From positions 1 through 64,000 of the forward strand of contig CAKQOG010000009.1 in the NCBI GenBank assembly GCA_934255485.1: a stretch of 64,000 bases of DNA, written 5' to 3'. The stretch comes from an uncultured Prevotellamassilia sp. (GTDB lineage Bacteria; Bacteroidota; Bacteroidia; Bacteroidales; Bacteroidaceae). Each line of letters begins with the position of its first letter. Position 1 is the first letter of the stretch. The notes below the pieces were generated by a model. That model was not told the DNA's origin, ran no database searches, and saw nothing but the letters and a program-made list of their open reading frames with translations. Below are positions 34,868 to 43,060 of the stretch, one piece after another. Made by a program: the position numbers and the translations under genes.

Positions 34868-35527
34868 CTAAATATAATACTCAACAGGGTCTGCAAGGCC
34901 CGATCGCAAAGCATATCGCGTTGCTTCGTACGAGGTTGATACGCCTATTTTGCGAAATATATTCTTTTTATGCGTCACAACAGTGTTTACTGATGAATTG
35001 CGTTTATTCGCAATAGCCTTGGCACTCAATCCTTGAGCAATTAGCGATAGAATGGCTGTTTCTGTTGGCGTAAGATGCACATTTTCTTGTCGTACAAAGC
35101 CATTCGTGAGTTGTTCTGACACATATGGACATACAACTCTACCTCCCTTTTGTATGGTGTATATACCTTGCAACACTTCTTGTTTGGAGCAATCCTTGGT
35201 TAAGAAACTCACGTTTTCCTCACTACCAAACAAGCGTATCAACCCTTCTGTAAATTCGGCAGACAATAGCAGCCATTTCATCTGAGGATAACGGCGCACA
35301 TATATCAAAAAGTTCTCTGGTGTTGAGAAGTCAAACAGAGAGAAATCGAGAATAACAAGTGAATAAGCACTATCTTGAGCCCCCTTACTTTCTTGTTCTA
35401 TCTTTGAATAATGCGCTATTTTCTCCACCAATTCTGCTTTATTATGAGCAAAATGCAAAGGCTGGCCAGTAAAATAACTGGTCAGCGCATCGCACGTAAG
35501 AGGTTGATTGTCTGCTATGTATATCAT
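34868..35527 (-). CDS. LuxR-family response regulator
   Basis: A 219-residue NarL/FixJ-type regulator. The receiver has the probable phospho-acceptor Asp in LVILDFSLFD near residue 60 and the conserved Lys in FLTKDCS; the first acidic pair is reduced to D-N (ADNQ). The C-terminal HTH is typical: LTPTETAILSLIAQGLSAKAIA and VNTVVTHKKNIFRKIGV. No sensor kinase is nearby. It starts 44 bases after the cysK stop with no promoter that I see, so it is probably co-transcribed with cysK. Control of cysteine synthesis is an inference from position only. Confidence 0.9.
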   Translation of the reverse strand: MIYIADNQPLTCDALTSYFTGQPLHFAHNKAELVEKIAHYSKIEQESKGAQDSAYSLVILDFSLFDFSTPENFLIYVRRYPQMKWLLLSAEFTEGLIRLFGSEENVSFLTKDCSKQEVLQGIYTIQKGGRVVCPYVSEQLTNGFVRQENVHLTPTETAILSLIAQGLSAKAIANKRNSSVNTVVTHKKNIFRKIGVSTSYEATRYALRSGLADPVEYYI

Positions 35528-35571
35528 AACCTTATCAACAGTCAGTATTCATTCAAACTCAATATATAGCC

Positions 35572-36519
35572 TTATACTGGATATTCTTCAAAAGCGTAGA
35601 GAACTGTAGAGAGATAGCGTTCGCCCGTATCAGGAAGCAAAGCTACAATGGTCTTTCCCTCATATTCAGGTTGCTTAGCAAGCTCGATAGCAGCATGCAA
35701 TGCAGCACCCGAAGAAATACCTACTAACAAGCCTTCTTTCTTTGCTAAGAGTCGAGAAGCGCGGATGGCATCATTGTCTTGTATAGGGAATATTTTGTCG
35801 GCCACCGAAGCATCAAAGTTCTTAGGCACGAAGCCTGCACCAATACCTTGTATCTTATGTGGACCAGAAGGATTGCCTTCGAGCACAGCACTTGTTGCAG
35901 GTTCAACAGCAAAAGCTTTGATTGCAGGATTATGAGCCTTCAATCCTCTTGCAGTACCACTTAAAGTTCCACCAGTACCAACACCAGCAACAAAAGCATC
36001 AACCTGTCCATCTGTATCGCGCCAAATTTCTTCGGCAGTAGTGCGTGTATGCGCAGCTGGATTTGCTGGGTTTTCAAATTGTTGAGGAATAAAGCTACCT
36101 GGGTACTCTTTCTGCAACTCTTGTGCGCGCTTAATAGCTCCCTTCATACCTTCAGCACCAGGTGTAAGCACCAATTCAGCACCTAAAGCCTTGAGCAAGT
36201 TACGGCGTTCAAGACTCATTGTTTCGGGCATTGTTAAAATCAAACGATAGCCTTTTACCGATGCTACCCAAGCTAAGCCAATACCTGTATTACCACTTGT
36301 TGGTTCGATAATCACGCCACCCGGTTGAAGTTTGCCGCTCTCTTCAGCATCATTAATCATAGCCAAAGCCACACGGTCTTTCACACTGCCACCAGGGTTA
36401 AAATACTCAAGTTTCACCAACACATGAGCTTTCAAGCCCAATGCCTTTTCGATGTTAGATACTTCAAGTAAAGGAGTGTTACCTACAAGGTCTGTCAGAT
36501 GTTTAAAAATCTTGCTCAT
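35572..36519 (-). CDS. cysK: Cysteine synthase A
   Basis: O-acetylserine sulfhydrylase; makes cysteine from O-acetylserine and sulfide with PLP. It has 315 residues. NPGGSVKDRVA carries the PLP lysine (near residue 46), EPTSGNTGIGLA binds substrate, GVGTGGTLSGTARGL binds the PLP phosphate, and GISSGAAL holds the Ser for the pyridine nitrogen. It probably leads a cysK-luxR transcript, with a -7 box and a palindromic site upstream. Confidence 0.97.
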   Translation of the reverse strand: MSKIFKHLTDLVGNTPLLEVSNIEKALGLKAHVLVKLEYFNPGGSVKDRVALAMINDAEESGKLQPGGVIIEPTSGNTGIGLAWVASVKGYRLILTMPETMSLERRNLLKALGAELVLTPGAEGMKGAIKRAQELQKEYPGSFIPQQFENPANPAAHTRTTAEEIWRDTDGQVDAFVAGVGTGGTLSGTARGLKAHNPAIKAFAVEPATSAVLEGNPSGPHKIQGIGAGFVPKNFDASVADKIFPIQDNDAIRASRLLAKKEGLLVGISSGAALHAAIELAKQPEYEGKTIVALLPDTGERYLSTVLYAFEEYPV

Positions 36520-36628
36520 ATTCTTTGTTTTTATTGTTTTCTTATTTAGTCATGTCATTTTCACATTATGTTTTACCTTCACATTAGCAATGTATACGAT
36601 GTAACGTCCTATGTTTTAAATGACGATG

Positions 36629-36676
36629 CAAAGGTACGAGCATTTCCTCCCTATTGGAATACCAAACATTTGGTAT
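36629..36676 (-). promoter_or_regulatory. cysK promoter box and palindromic candidate operator
   Basis: TACCTTTG on the minus strand (36636-36629) is a -7 box 109 bases before cysK. The palindrome ATACCAAA-CA-TTTGGTAT (36659-36676) lies just upstream, with its near arm where the -33 region should be close. No TTTG sits at the usual 19-base spacing, consistent with an activator-dependent or repressed promoter. The binding protein is unknown. Confidence 0.5.
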
Positions 36677-36701
36677 ATTGAATTAAATCGGTATATAACA
36701 A

Positions 36702-36744
36702 AAAAATCCCTTACCGAAATCACTTTCGATAAGGGTTATTTTTT
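36702..36744 (-). terminator. Terminator after rpsT
   Basis: The stem ATCCCTTACCGAAA (36706-36719) with TTTCGATAAGGGTTAT (36724-36739) has one bulge and is flanked by A- and T-runs. It is 29 bases beyond rpsT. Confidence 0.82.
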
Positions 36745-36772
36745 ACATCATGAAAACAATAAGAATCTTGAA

Positions 36773-37027
36773 TTATGCAAGTTTGTTAATGTGCTTCATA
36801 ACGCCGCTCTTAATATTAGCAGCCTTATTCTTATGAATGATGTTATTCTTTGCAAGCTTGTCCAACATCTTCTGAACCTTCGGCAGAAGTTCTGTTGCAG
36901 CTGCTTTGTCAGTCGTAGCGCGGAGCTTACGTACTGCATTACGCATCGTTTTAGCGTAGTATCTGTTGTGCAGTCTGCGAGACGCCGTCTGACGAATTCT
37001 TTTTACAGATGATTTGTGGTTTGCCAT
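36773..37027 (-). CDS. rpsT: 30S ribosomal protein S20
   Basis: Small-subunit protein that binds 16S rRNA early in assembly. It has 84 residues and is rich in Lys, Arg and Ala, starting [19 protein letters not shown], the standard S20 opening, with three long helices. It sits 21 bases downstream of tRNA-Glu on the same strand and seems to share its promoter. Confidence 0.96.
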   Translation of the reverse strand: MANHKSSVKRIRQTASRRLHNRYYAKTMRNAVRKLRATTDKAAATELLPKVQKMLDKLAKNNIIHKNKAANIKSGVMKHINKLA

Positions 37028-37048
37028 TTTCTATTTTCTTATTATTAG

Positions 37049-37120
37049 TAGTCCCTAGCGGAATCGAACCGCTCTTTAGAGAATGAAAATCTCTCGTCCT
37101 AACCGATAGACGAAGGGACC
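37049..37120 (-). tRNA. tRNA-Glu (UUC)
   Basis: The minus strand gives GGTCCCTTCGTCTATCGGTT (5' end at 37120) with a D-loop TCGGTTAGG, an anticodon arm AGAGA-TTTTCAT-TCTCT with anticodon TTC at loop positions 34-36, and a T arm AGCGG-TTCGATT-CCGCT. The acceptor stem closes GGTCCCT with AGGGACT, and the discriminator is A. The length is 72 bases and CCA is not encoded. It heads a tRNA-rpsT transcript. Confidence 0.96.
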
Positions 37121-37185
37121 AGCCTTTATAAAACTAATGTTTTATTGTTTTGCTCGTGAGTTAGTTTGTTTCTCATTTGCGAGTG

Positions 37186-37216
37186 CAAAGGTAGTATATA
37201 TTTCTTTACCAACAAA
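37186..37216 (-). promoter_or_regulatory. Promoter of tRNA-Glu-rpsT
   Basis: TTTG (37216-37213), 19 bases, TACCTTTG (37193-37186) on the minus strand: an exact match to the Bacteroidetes consensus, 65 bases before the tRNA. Confidence 0.82.
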
Positions 37217-37308
37217 GCATTTCCAATATTTTTTTCAAAAAAAACTCATTTTTTCTTATTTCAGCATGTTAAATGGGCTTTTTATGGGCTTTTTTGTGGG
37301 TTTAGTCC

Positions 37309-37316
37309 TACATTTG
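37309..37316 (+). promoter_or_regulatory. recO -7 box TACATTTG
   Basis: TACATTTG on the plus strand, 28 bases before the recO ATG. The -33 region is T-rich but has no TTTG at 19 bases. Confidence 0.5.
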
Positions 37317-37344
37317 TATCTAAAATAGAAATGCAAATATCTTT

Positions 37345-38070
37345 ATGAAATCTCGAGCCATAGTTCTACACACATTAAGATATAACGACGAACAACTAAT
37401 AACCGACCTCTTAACAGAAGAGATGGGATGTATCAGCATGATTGTACGCATCAGCCACAGCAAGCGTGCAGCCGTTCACCACACTTTGTTTCAACCCTTA
37501 GCTATATTAGATATTGAATGGGAGCATCGTACTAAAGCCAACCTGCAACGTCCCAAGGCTGTGCAAGTGGGCATTCCTTTTGTTTCGATTCATAGCGACG
37601 TTTATAAAATGAGCATTGCCATGTTTGTGGCAGAGATGCTTCATTGTGCCATTCACGACGAACCCGATTGGCGCACTATATATAATTATGTAGTACGTTC
37701 TGTGCAATGGCTCGACATGTGTGAGAAAGGGTACAGCAATTTCCACTTAGTGTTTATGTTACGACTAACACATTTCTTGGGGTTTATGCCCAACACCGAG
37801 GAGGCGTTGCCTACCGACTTTTTTGATCTTCGCTCCTCATGCTTTGTACATTCACAACCACCCCACCCCGACTTTCTCAAGCCCCAATATGCTAAGTTAA
37901 TCCCTAAACTTTTAAAAATGCGTTACGACACAATGCGTTTTTTTAAATTCACCGGAGCCGAACGCACAAGGTTACTCGAGCATATTAACACCTACTATAG
38001 GCTACACATTCCCAACTTTCCCGAACTAAAGTCGCTAAGCATATTAAAGCAACTATTCAGCGCATCCTAA
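37345..38070 (+). CDS. recO: DNA repair protein RecO
   Basis: Mediator that loads RecA on SSB-coated single strands with RecR. It has 241 residues with an N-terminal OB fold (KSRAIVLHTLRYNDEQLITDLLTEEMG) and a helical C-terminal part (MFVAEMLHCAIHDEPD, LTHFLGFMPN). No four-cysteine zinc site is seen, as is usual in Bacteroidetes forms. It is single between a divergent tRNA-rpsT unit and a convergent outer-membrane protein. Confidence 0.93.
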   Translation: MKSRAIVLHTLRYNDEQLITDLLTEEMGCISMIVRISHSKRAAVHHTLFQPLAILDIEWEHRTKANLQRPKAVQVGIPFVSIHSDVYKMSIAMFVAEMLHCAIHDEPDWRTIYNYVVRSVQWLDMCEKGYSNFHLVFMLRLTHFLGFMPNTEEALPTDFFDLRSSCFVHSQPPHPDFLKPQYAKLIPKLLKMRYDTMRFFKFTGAERTRLLEHINTYYRLHIPNFPELKSLSILKQLFSAS

Positions 38071-38095
38071 CGTAGTTTACCGTAGCGTAAAACCT

Positions 38096-38148
38096 AAAGA
38101 GAGCATCAATTGTCTAAGCGGCATGCTTAGAGATTGATGCTCTCTTTA
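38096..38148. terminator. Terminator between recO and DUF5686 gene
   Basis: AAAGAGAGCATCAAT (38096-38110) pairs with ATTGATGCTCTCTTT (38133-38147), and an inner CTAAGC/GCTTAG stem extends it. It serves the two converging genes. Confidence 0.87.
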
Positions 38149-38173
38149 TATTTCTTAATTTACTATGCAAACG

Positions 38174-40768
38174 TTAGAATGTTAAACGAAACATTCCACG
38201 TATGCCCCATTTTTGCGTACCCGCTCTAAGGTAATTCAAGCGACGAACATATTCGATGTGGAATATCTTGAATATATTATGAATGCCCACCATCACCTCT
38301 ACATAAGGTACTTTTTTATCCATTACATGCGATTGATAAACAAATTGTCCATCGCGCCAATTTCCAGGAAAGTATAGTAAGCGCGAGTCGTTACCATTGC
38401 GTTCAAGGAAGGGGTTGTTCTTGCTCGAGAGAGTTCCCCAAAGCACGTTACATCCGATGTATTCGCGCCATTTTAGCTTCTTTAGTAATGGTATACGATT
38501 GAGTATTTTGCCATTCAAGTCCCACGAATACATAAGCGATACATAGCGATCGTTTAAGAACTCCATGTTGTCGATAAGATTAAAGGTATTATCCTCCATA
38601 ATATACGACAAGTTTGCAGCTGGCATGATGAGCATCGGGAAAGGCACCTTATTCCATTGCACACCACCCTTCAACGTAAAGTCCATCTTACCCCACGACG
38701 CTAACCAAAAGCGCTTATAAATGCCAGCCTCTGTTAGGTTGTAATTATAGTCTGCCTTGCCAAAGTTATAAAGCCCCGTTGTATGATTAATCGAGAATAT
38801 GGGTGCATCATTGTTCGAAGCTATACGGCGTTGTTTGGTATTTACCCATGTCACACCAGGTTGGAAGCGCAAGCCCATGTTCAGGTCGTAAGTGCGAATA
38901 TATGGGCAATAAAGGTTGGCATCTTGGCTTATACCCTCAGTGCGTAAAGGCTGATAAAACAAGTTGCCCGTAGGCGAGTCTTTTTGTGTACGCACTTGCA
39001 CATTAAAGCGCAACCCGTTAGCCCACTCGCGGTCCCACAGCAGTTTATAGGTTTCATAATACATCATGTGGTCTACAGTGGTCCACTTAAACGAGGTAAA
39101 CACGTTGTCTTTATCCGTTGGCAAGAACTTGTCTGATGCCGACATCACATCGCGTGTATAGTTAAATGTCAAGTTGTTCACAGGGAACTCGCGCGGCAAG
39201 TATGCTTTTTTATTAAACGAATATGTCACCTCGCCCATGCCTTTCCACTTCTCGTCTTTAAAGCCATAAGCTATGTAGCCCTTCAAGAATAGATGCTTGT
39301 TAAAGTTGGCTGTAGTTTGTGCCGAAGTGCGCAGACGCAAGCCATCAACAAAGTTGTGGGTTATCATGGTATTAACCGGACCTATATCCACCTTCGATGG
39401 TTTTTCGGGATTAACCGATGTTTCTACAAAGTTTTCGATAAATGCCTTTGCCACCCACAGCACAGGTTTAAAGCCCTTAACTTGCTCTAATTTGTGAATG
39501 AGTTGATCCATTGATCCCTCGCTTTTAGTAAGCGAATCGGCACGATGCTCTTCCCAAAATTGTTTGTCCTGCATTTGTGCATTGGCCGAAGTGAGTGTTT
39601 CACCTTTAAACTTAAAAGTCTTTTCAGCAATTGGGGCAAACGAGAAGTTACTGTATTGTGTAGCTCTTTTCACTTGAAATTTGTGCAAGAAACTTGCTAA
39701 CTTCAACTGCACTAACATATCGTCTGATGTTAGCACTTGTTCACCAGTAGGCAACTGGTTAAAAGACTGAATGATGCGCATATTCTGCACAAAATTCACG
39801 TCTGAGCGAACAGGTATACCCATATCTACCTTACACACGCGATAAGTACTATCTGCCATGATATACAAGCTGCCAGAGAAACCAAAGTCCTGTGGATTGT
39901 TGGGTGTAAAGTCCACTTGAATGCACTTATCGTGCCCATTTACCATTAGGGTGTCAACAATGAAATAGCGGTAAAAACTAATAGCCGTCTTAGACGATAT
40001 AGGGCTTGTAAAGGGATATTGCAGCAGTCGCACCTCGTCTTTATAGATATCAACATCCGTAAAGCAGTCCTTTAGCATAGTGTTCACAATGTCGCCAGTA
40101 TTGAGCAGTTCGTTAATACCATTTGAGCGTTGTCCAAGGATGATATTCTTTTCTGCCTTAGGGCTTTTGCGATAAATCATGCGTGTAACGGTCTCGTCTA
40201 CAGATATAGGCAAGATGAGTTTACCCGTTTCGTTACACACCTCTACATGGTCTTTCAAGAAGGGAAATTTCTTGAATTTTCCTTCTTCAAAAATCTTATC
40301 TGTTACCTCGTTAAATGCAAAGGTTATCTTAGAGTATTTATCGATGCTATAAAAGTCGTGCACATGCAAGTCGCTGTTCTTTTTAGCCGCAATCACCTTG
40401 CGCATGAGCTCCACTGCAGGGTTGTTCTTACGCGAATACTTAGTTTTCTTGCCTGTTACCTCTGCCGTTCCAAGAGCCTTTTCCATAGGGTCTATCTTAA
40501 AGACAAGAGAGTCGTCCGCACTCTTCAGATTGATAGTTTTGGTTTCGTATCCTATCACCGAAAAGCGCAGTTTTCCTGCCTTAAAAGGCAACGTGAAATG
40601 CCCGTCAAAGTCTGTTTGTGTGCCTCCGCCATTGGTATAGTTTACGTTCACAAAGGGGAGCTTTTCGCCCGTCTTTGAGTCGAGCACTATGCCCGATACC
40701 ATTTGCTGTGCATACATCACACTCACACTTGCTATGAGGAGTGTCAGTAAGAAGAGTATTCGTTTCAT
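38174..40768 (-). CDS. DUF5686 outer-membrane protein with carboxypeptidase-like domain
   Basis: An 864-residue exported protein: signal peptide (FLLTLLIASVSVMYAQ), then a carboxypeptidase-D regulatory-like plug (SGIVLDSKTGEKLPFVNV, residues 25-105), a DUF5686 region, and a long C-terminal part rich in aromatic beta strands ending in FRLTF, a typical outer-membrane beta-barrel finish. It resembles the TonB-dependent family in its first domain only; no TonB box or SusC repeats are seen. Function is unknown; possibly an envelope transport or assembly factor. It has no co-transcribed partner. Confidence 0.88.
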   Translation of the reverse strand: MKRILFLLTLLIASVSVMYAQQMVSGIVLDSKTGEKLPFVNVNYTNGGGTQTDFDGHFTLPFKAGKLRFSVIGYETKTINLKSADDSLVFKIDPMEKALGTAEVTGKKTKYSRKNNPAVELMRKVIAAKKNSDLHVHDFYSIDKYSKITFAFNEVTDKIFEEGKFKKFPFLKDHVEVCNETGKLILPISVDETVTRMIYRKSPKAEKNIILGQRSNGINELLNTGDIVNTMLKDCFTDVDIYKDEVRLLQYPFTSPISSKTAISFYRYFIVDTLMVNGHDKCIQVDFTPNNPQDFGFSGSLYIMADSTYRVCKVDMGIPVRSDVNFVQNMRIIQSFNQLPTGEQVLTSDDMLVQLKLASFLHKFQVKRATQYSNFSFAPIAEKTFKFKGETLTSANAQMQDKQFWEEHRADSLTKSEGSMDQLIHKLEQVKGFKPVLWVAKAFIENFVETSVNPEKPSKVDIGPVNTMITHNFVDGLRLRTSAQTTANFNKHLFLKGYIAYGFKDEKWKGMGEVTYSFNKKAYLPREFPVNNLTFNYTRDVMSASDKFLPTDKDNVFTSFKWTTVDHMMYYETYKLLWDREWANGLRFNVQVRTQKDSPTGNLFYQPLRTEGISQDANLYCPYIRTYDLNMGLRFQPGVTWVNTKQRRIASNNDAPIFSINHTTGLYNFGKADYNYNLTEAGIYKRFWLASWGKMDFTLKGGVQWNKVPFPMLIMPAANLSYIMEDNTFNLIDNMEFLNDRYVSLMYSWDLNGKILNRIPLLKKLKWREYIGCNVLWGTLSSKNNPFLERNGNDSRLLYFPGNWRDGQFVYQSHVMDKKVPYVEVMVGIHNIFKIFHIEYVRRLNYLRAGTQKWGIRGMFRLTF

Positions 40769-40854
40769 ATTAGTAAAAAATGAGGCCCTACCCCATACAC
40801 TTGTGCATGTTGAGGAGCGAGGTCTCGTAGTTATTTTTCACAGAGTAAATATAA

Positions 40855-40887
40855 GCAAATGCAGCACGTTCTGCACTCTGCATTTGC
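40855..40887 (-). other. Hairpin after inositol-phosphate synthase gene
   Basis: GCAAATGCAG (40855-40864) pairs with CTGCATTTGC (40878-40887), 62 bases past the stop at 40949. There is no clear T-run, so it may be a terminator of weak type. Confidence 0.45.
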
Positions 40888-40948
40888 TCTTTGTTGTTGT
40901 ATAATCATGTGGGCTAAACCCTTAACAGATTATGGTTCAGTTCTATTA

Positions 40949-42244
40949 TTAATCAATTTCTTCGTCTGGCTCATAGCCACCCATTTCGCGGATAGCATTC
41001 TTCAATACCACGTATTGTTGGAAAAGGTGGTTGATAGGCACTTCGCCTTGTGTATAGTCGTGCATTGGGCTCTTTAAGAAGAAGCTCAAGAAGCGTTGTG
41101 TACCATAACGGCCTTTGCGTGCAGCGAGATCTGACAACAACACGAGATCGAGCAAGAGCGGAGCTGCAAGTATAGAGTCGCGACAAAGGAAGTTAATTTT
41201 AATTTGCATTGGATAGCCCATCCAACCAAATATGTCGATATTGTCCCAACCTTCCTTGTTATCGTTGCGAGGTGGATAGTAGTTTATACGCACCTTGTGA
41301 TAATAATCGGTATAGAGATCGGGCTGTTCATCTGCCACGAGTATGCTCTCAAGAGTTGAGAGTTTAGACACCTCTTTGGTGTGGAAGTTAGCAGGTTCGT
41401 CAAGCACAAGTCCGTCGCGATTGCCAAGAATGTTGGTAGAGAACCAACCGCTTAGTCCCAAGCAGCGAGTGCGAAGTATGGGGGCAAAGCCCGACTTAAC
41501 CAAAGTTTGTCCGGTTTTGAAGTCTTTACCTGCAATAGGCATTTTTGTTTTCTCAGCAAGTTCCCACATTGCGGGTATATCAACCGTGGTGTTAGGAGCT
41601 CCCATTATGAATGGTGCTCCCTCTGAAAGGGCTGCATAAGCATAACACATTGAGGGGGCTATGTGTTTGCGGTCGTCGGCTTTCATGGCAGCTTCAAGCT
41701 GTGTAAGCGAACCATGAATTTGCTCATCAACTGGCACATAAATCTCGGTAGAGGCAGCCCAAATCACAACAATGCGGTCGCACTTATTGGCCTCTTTAAA
41801 ATCGCGAATATCCTTGCGCAATGCCTCAACCATATCCCAACGAGTGGCACAATTCTTCACATTGTCACCGTCAAGACGCTTGGCATAGTCGTGATCGAAT
41901 GCGGCAGCTATAGGTTTGATAGCCTTGAGTTCGTCACGAACGGGTTCGATGTCGCGGTCGCGCAACACCTCTGCATTCAGTGCGCTCTCGTAGGCATTTG
42001 CAGGATAAACATCCCATGCACCAAACACTATGTCGCTGAGGTCGGTTAGTGGCACTATCTCGCCATAATGCAAATATTTCTTATCTTTTCCGCGTCCAAC
42101 TCTTATTTTGTCGTACTGAGTCATTGAACCAATAGGCTTAGCAAGTCCTTTGCGAGCCATTAGCACACCAGTCATAAACGTAGTGGTAACAGCACCTAAA
42201 CCGACGCACATCACGCCAAGTTTTCCTTTTGCAGATTCCATCAT
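40949..42244 (-). CDS. Inositol-3-phosphate synthase
   Basis: Converts glucose 6-phosphate to inositol 3-phosphate with NAD. It has 431 residues; the N-terminal Rossmann loop is GVMCVGLGAVTTTFMTGV, and the catalytic region contains IAGKDFKTGQTLVKSGFAP with the family's conserved lysine, followed by WFSTNILGNRDG and NYYPPRNDNKEGWDNIDI. In Bacteroides thetaiotaomicron such an enzyme feeds inositol phospholipid and sphingolipid synthesis; the lipid synthase genes are not next to it here. Its neighbours, ybeY and a DUF5686 gene, give no functional hint. Confidence 0.93.
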   Translation of the reverse strand: MMESAKGKLGVMCVGLGAVTTTFMTGVLMARKGLAKPIGSMTQYDKIRVGRGKDKKYLHYGEIVPLTDLSDIVFGAWDVYPANAYESALNAEVLRDRDIEPVRDELKAIKPIAAAFDHDYAKRLDGDNVKNCATRWDMVEALRKDIRDFKEANKCDRIVVIWAASTEIYVPVDEQIHGSLTQLEAAMKADDRKHIAPSMCYAYAALSEGAPFIMGAPNTTVDIPAMWELAEKTKMPIAGKDFKTGQTLVKSGFAPILRTRCLGLSGWFSTNILGNRDGLVLDEPANFHTKEVSKLSTLESILVADEQPDLYTDYYHKVRINYYPPRNDNKEGWDNIDIFGWMGYPMQIKINFLCRDSILAAPLLLDLVLLSDLAARKGRYGTQRFLSFFLKSPMHDYTQGEVPINHLFQQYVVLKNAIREMGGYEPDEEID

Positions 42245-42531
42245 TTTGTTGTGTAATAAAGGTTTTTGTAATTTGGTATTGTTTCAAAACAAAGCAATGT
42301 ATGTTTCTATGCAACACATAATATATTGTATATTTGGAAAGAATAGTGAATAAGTTAAACGATTGCTGTGATTTATTTTATAAATACTAAACAACACGTT
42401 ATTCACCTTAAAACTGCAAAGTAAGGAAAAGTTTTTTTATTGTAATGTATTACGCTACAAGAAATAGCATACTACTATGCTCTATAGAACATTTTTAAGG
42501 AAAAGAATGCCATAATCAGCCCATATAAAGA
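42245..42531. other. Gene-free AT-rich stretch upstream of inositol-phosphate synthase
   Basis: It belongs to a 360-base gap. It must hold the promoter of the synthase gene, but I find no good TAnnTTTG match. No reading frame or RNA is supported. Confidence 0.5.
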
Positions 42532-42593
42532 ACGTGTGCATGAAGAGTTACGATGCGTTGGCTTATGTTTTCATCCTATCTTCATGCACATGT
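42532..42593 (-). other. Long-loop hairpin after ybeY
   Basis: ACGTGTGCATGAAG (42532-42545) pairs with CTTCATGCACATGT (42580-42593), one G-T pair, around a 34-base loop. It is 11 bases past the ybeY stop and lacks a T-run. It may protect the 3' end or end transcription. Confidence 0.55.
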
Positions 42594-42604
42594 GTCAGTT
42601 TGCT

Positions 42605-43033
42605 TTATTCTGCTCTCATCTCTTTGAGCAAAACAAGCGCTTTGTCCTCGGCAGCCTCCATTATCTCGCGTTCGCCTGGCCCTTTATCGTTTATGCCCAC
42701 CAAGTGGAGTATGCCGTGAATGATTACTCTATGCAACTCGTCTTCGTAGGTTTTACCAAAAAGTTCGGCATTCGACCGCACGGTGTCGAGACTTATAAAG
42801 AGGTCGCCACTCAAAAGGTCGCCCTCGCAATAGTCAAAGGTAATAATGTCGGTATAATAATCGTGTTTTAGGTACTGACGATTTACTTTTAATATTTCTT
42901 CGTCATCGCAAAACACGTACGCCACTTCACCCACGCGCTTACCATAGGTGGCAGCCACAGCCTTTACCCAAGCCGTAGTTTCGCGATGAGAGATGCGGGG
43001 CATGCTCACATTTATTGTGTTATAACTTATCAT
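42605..43033 (-). CDS. ybeY: Endoribonuclease YbeY
   Basis: Metal-dependent RNase for 16S rRNA 3' maturation and ribosome quality control. It has 142 residues. TDIITFDYCEGDLLSGDLFI matches the family core. The metal motif, usually HGxLHLxGxxH, reads HGILHLVGINDKGPGE: the third His is replaced, as I recall for other Bacteroidetes. The full frame from 43033 (MISYNTINVSM) is used because other Bacteroidetes YbeY proteins begin similarly. ruvB lies 27 bases upstream and is probably co-transcribed. Confidence 0.93.
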   Translation of the reverse strand: MISYNTINVSMPRISHRETTAWVKAVAATYGKRVGEVAYVFCDDEEILKVNRQYLKHDYYTDIITFDYCEGDLLSGDLFISLDTVRSNAELFGKTYEDELHRVIIHGILHLVGINDKGPGEREIMEAAEDKALVLLKEMRAE

Positions 43034-43060
43034 ACTATATATATAATGTGTAGTAACTAT

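Noticed and set aside
42532..42593. Small RNA gene downstream of ybeY
   Set aside because: There is a 14-bp hairpin but no promoter box nor T-run; an mRNA 3' end is the simpler reading.
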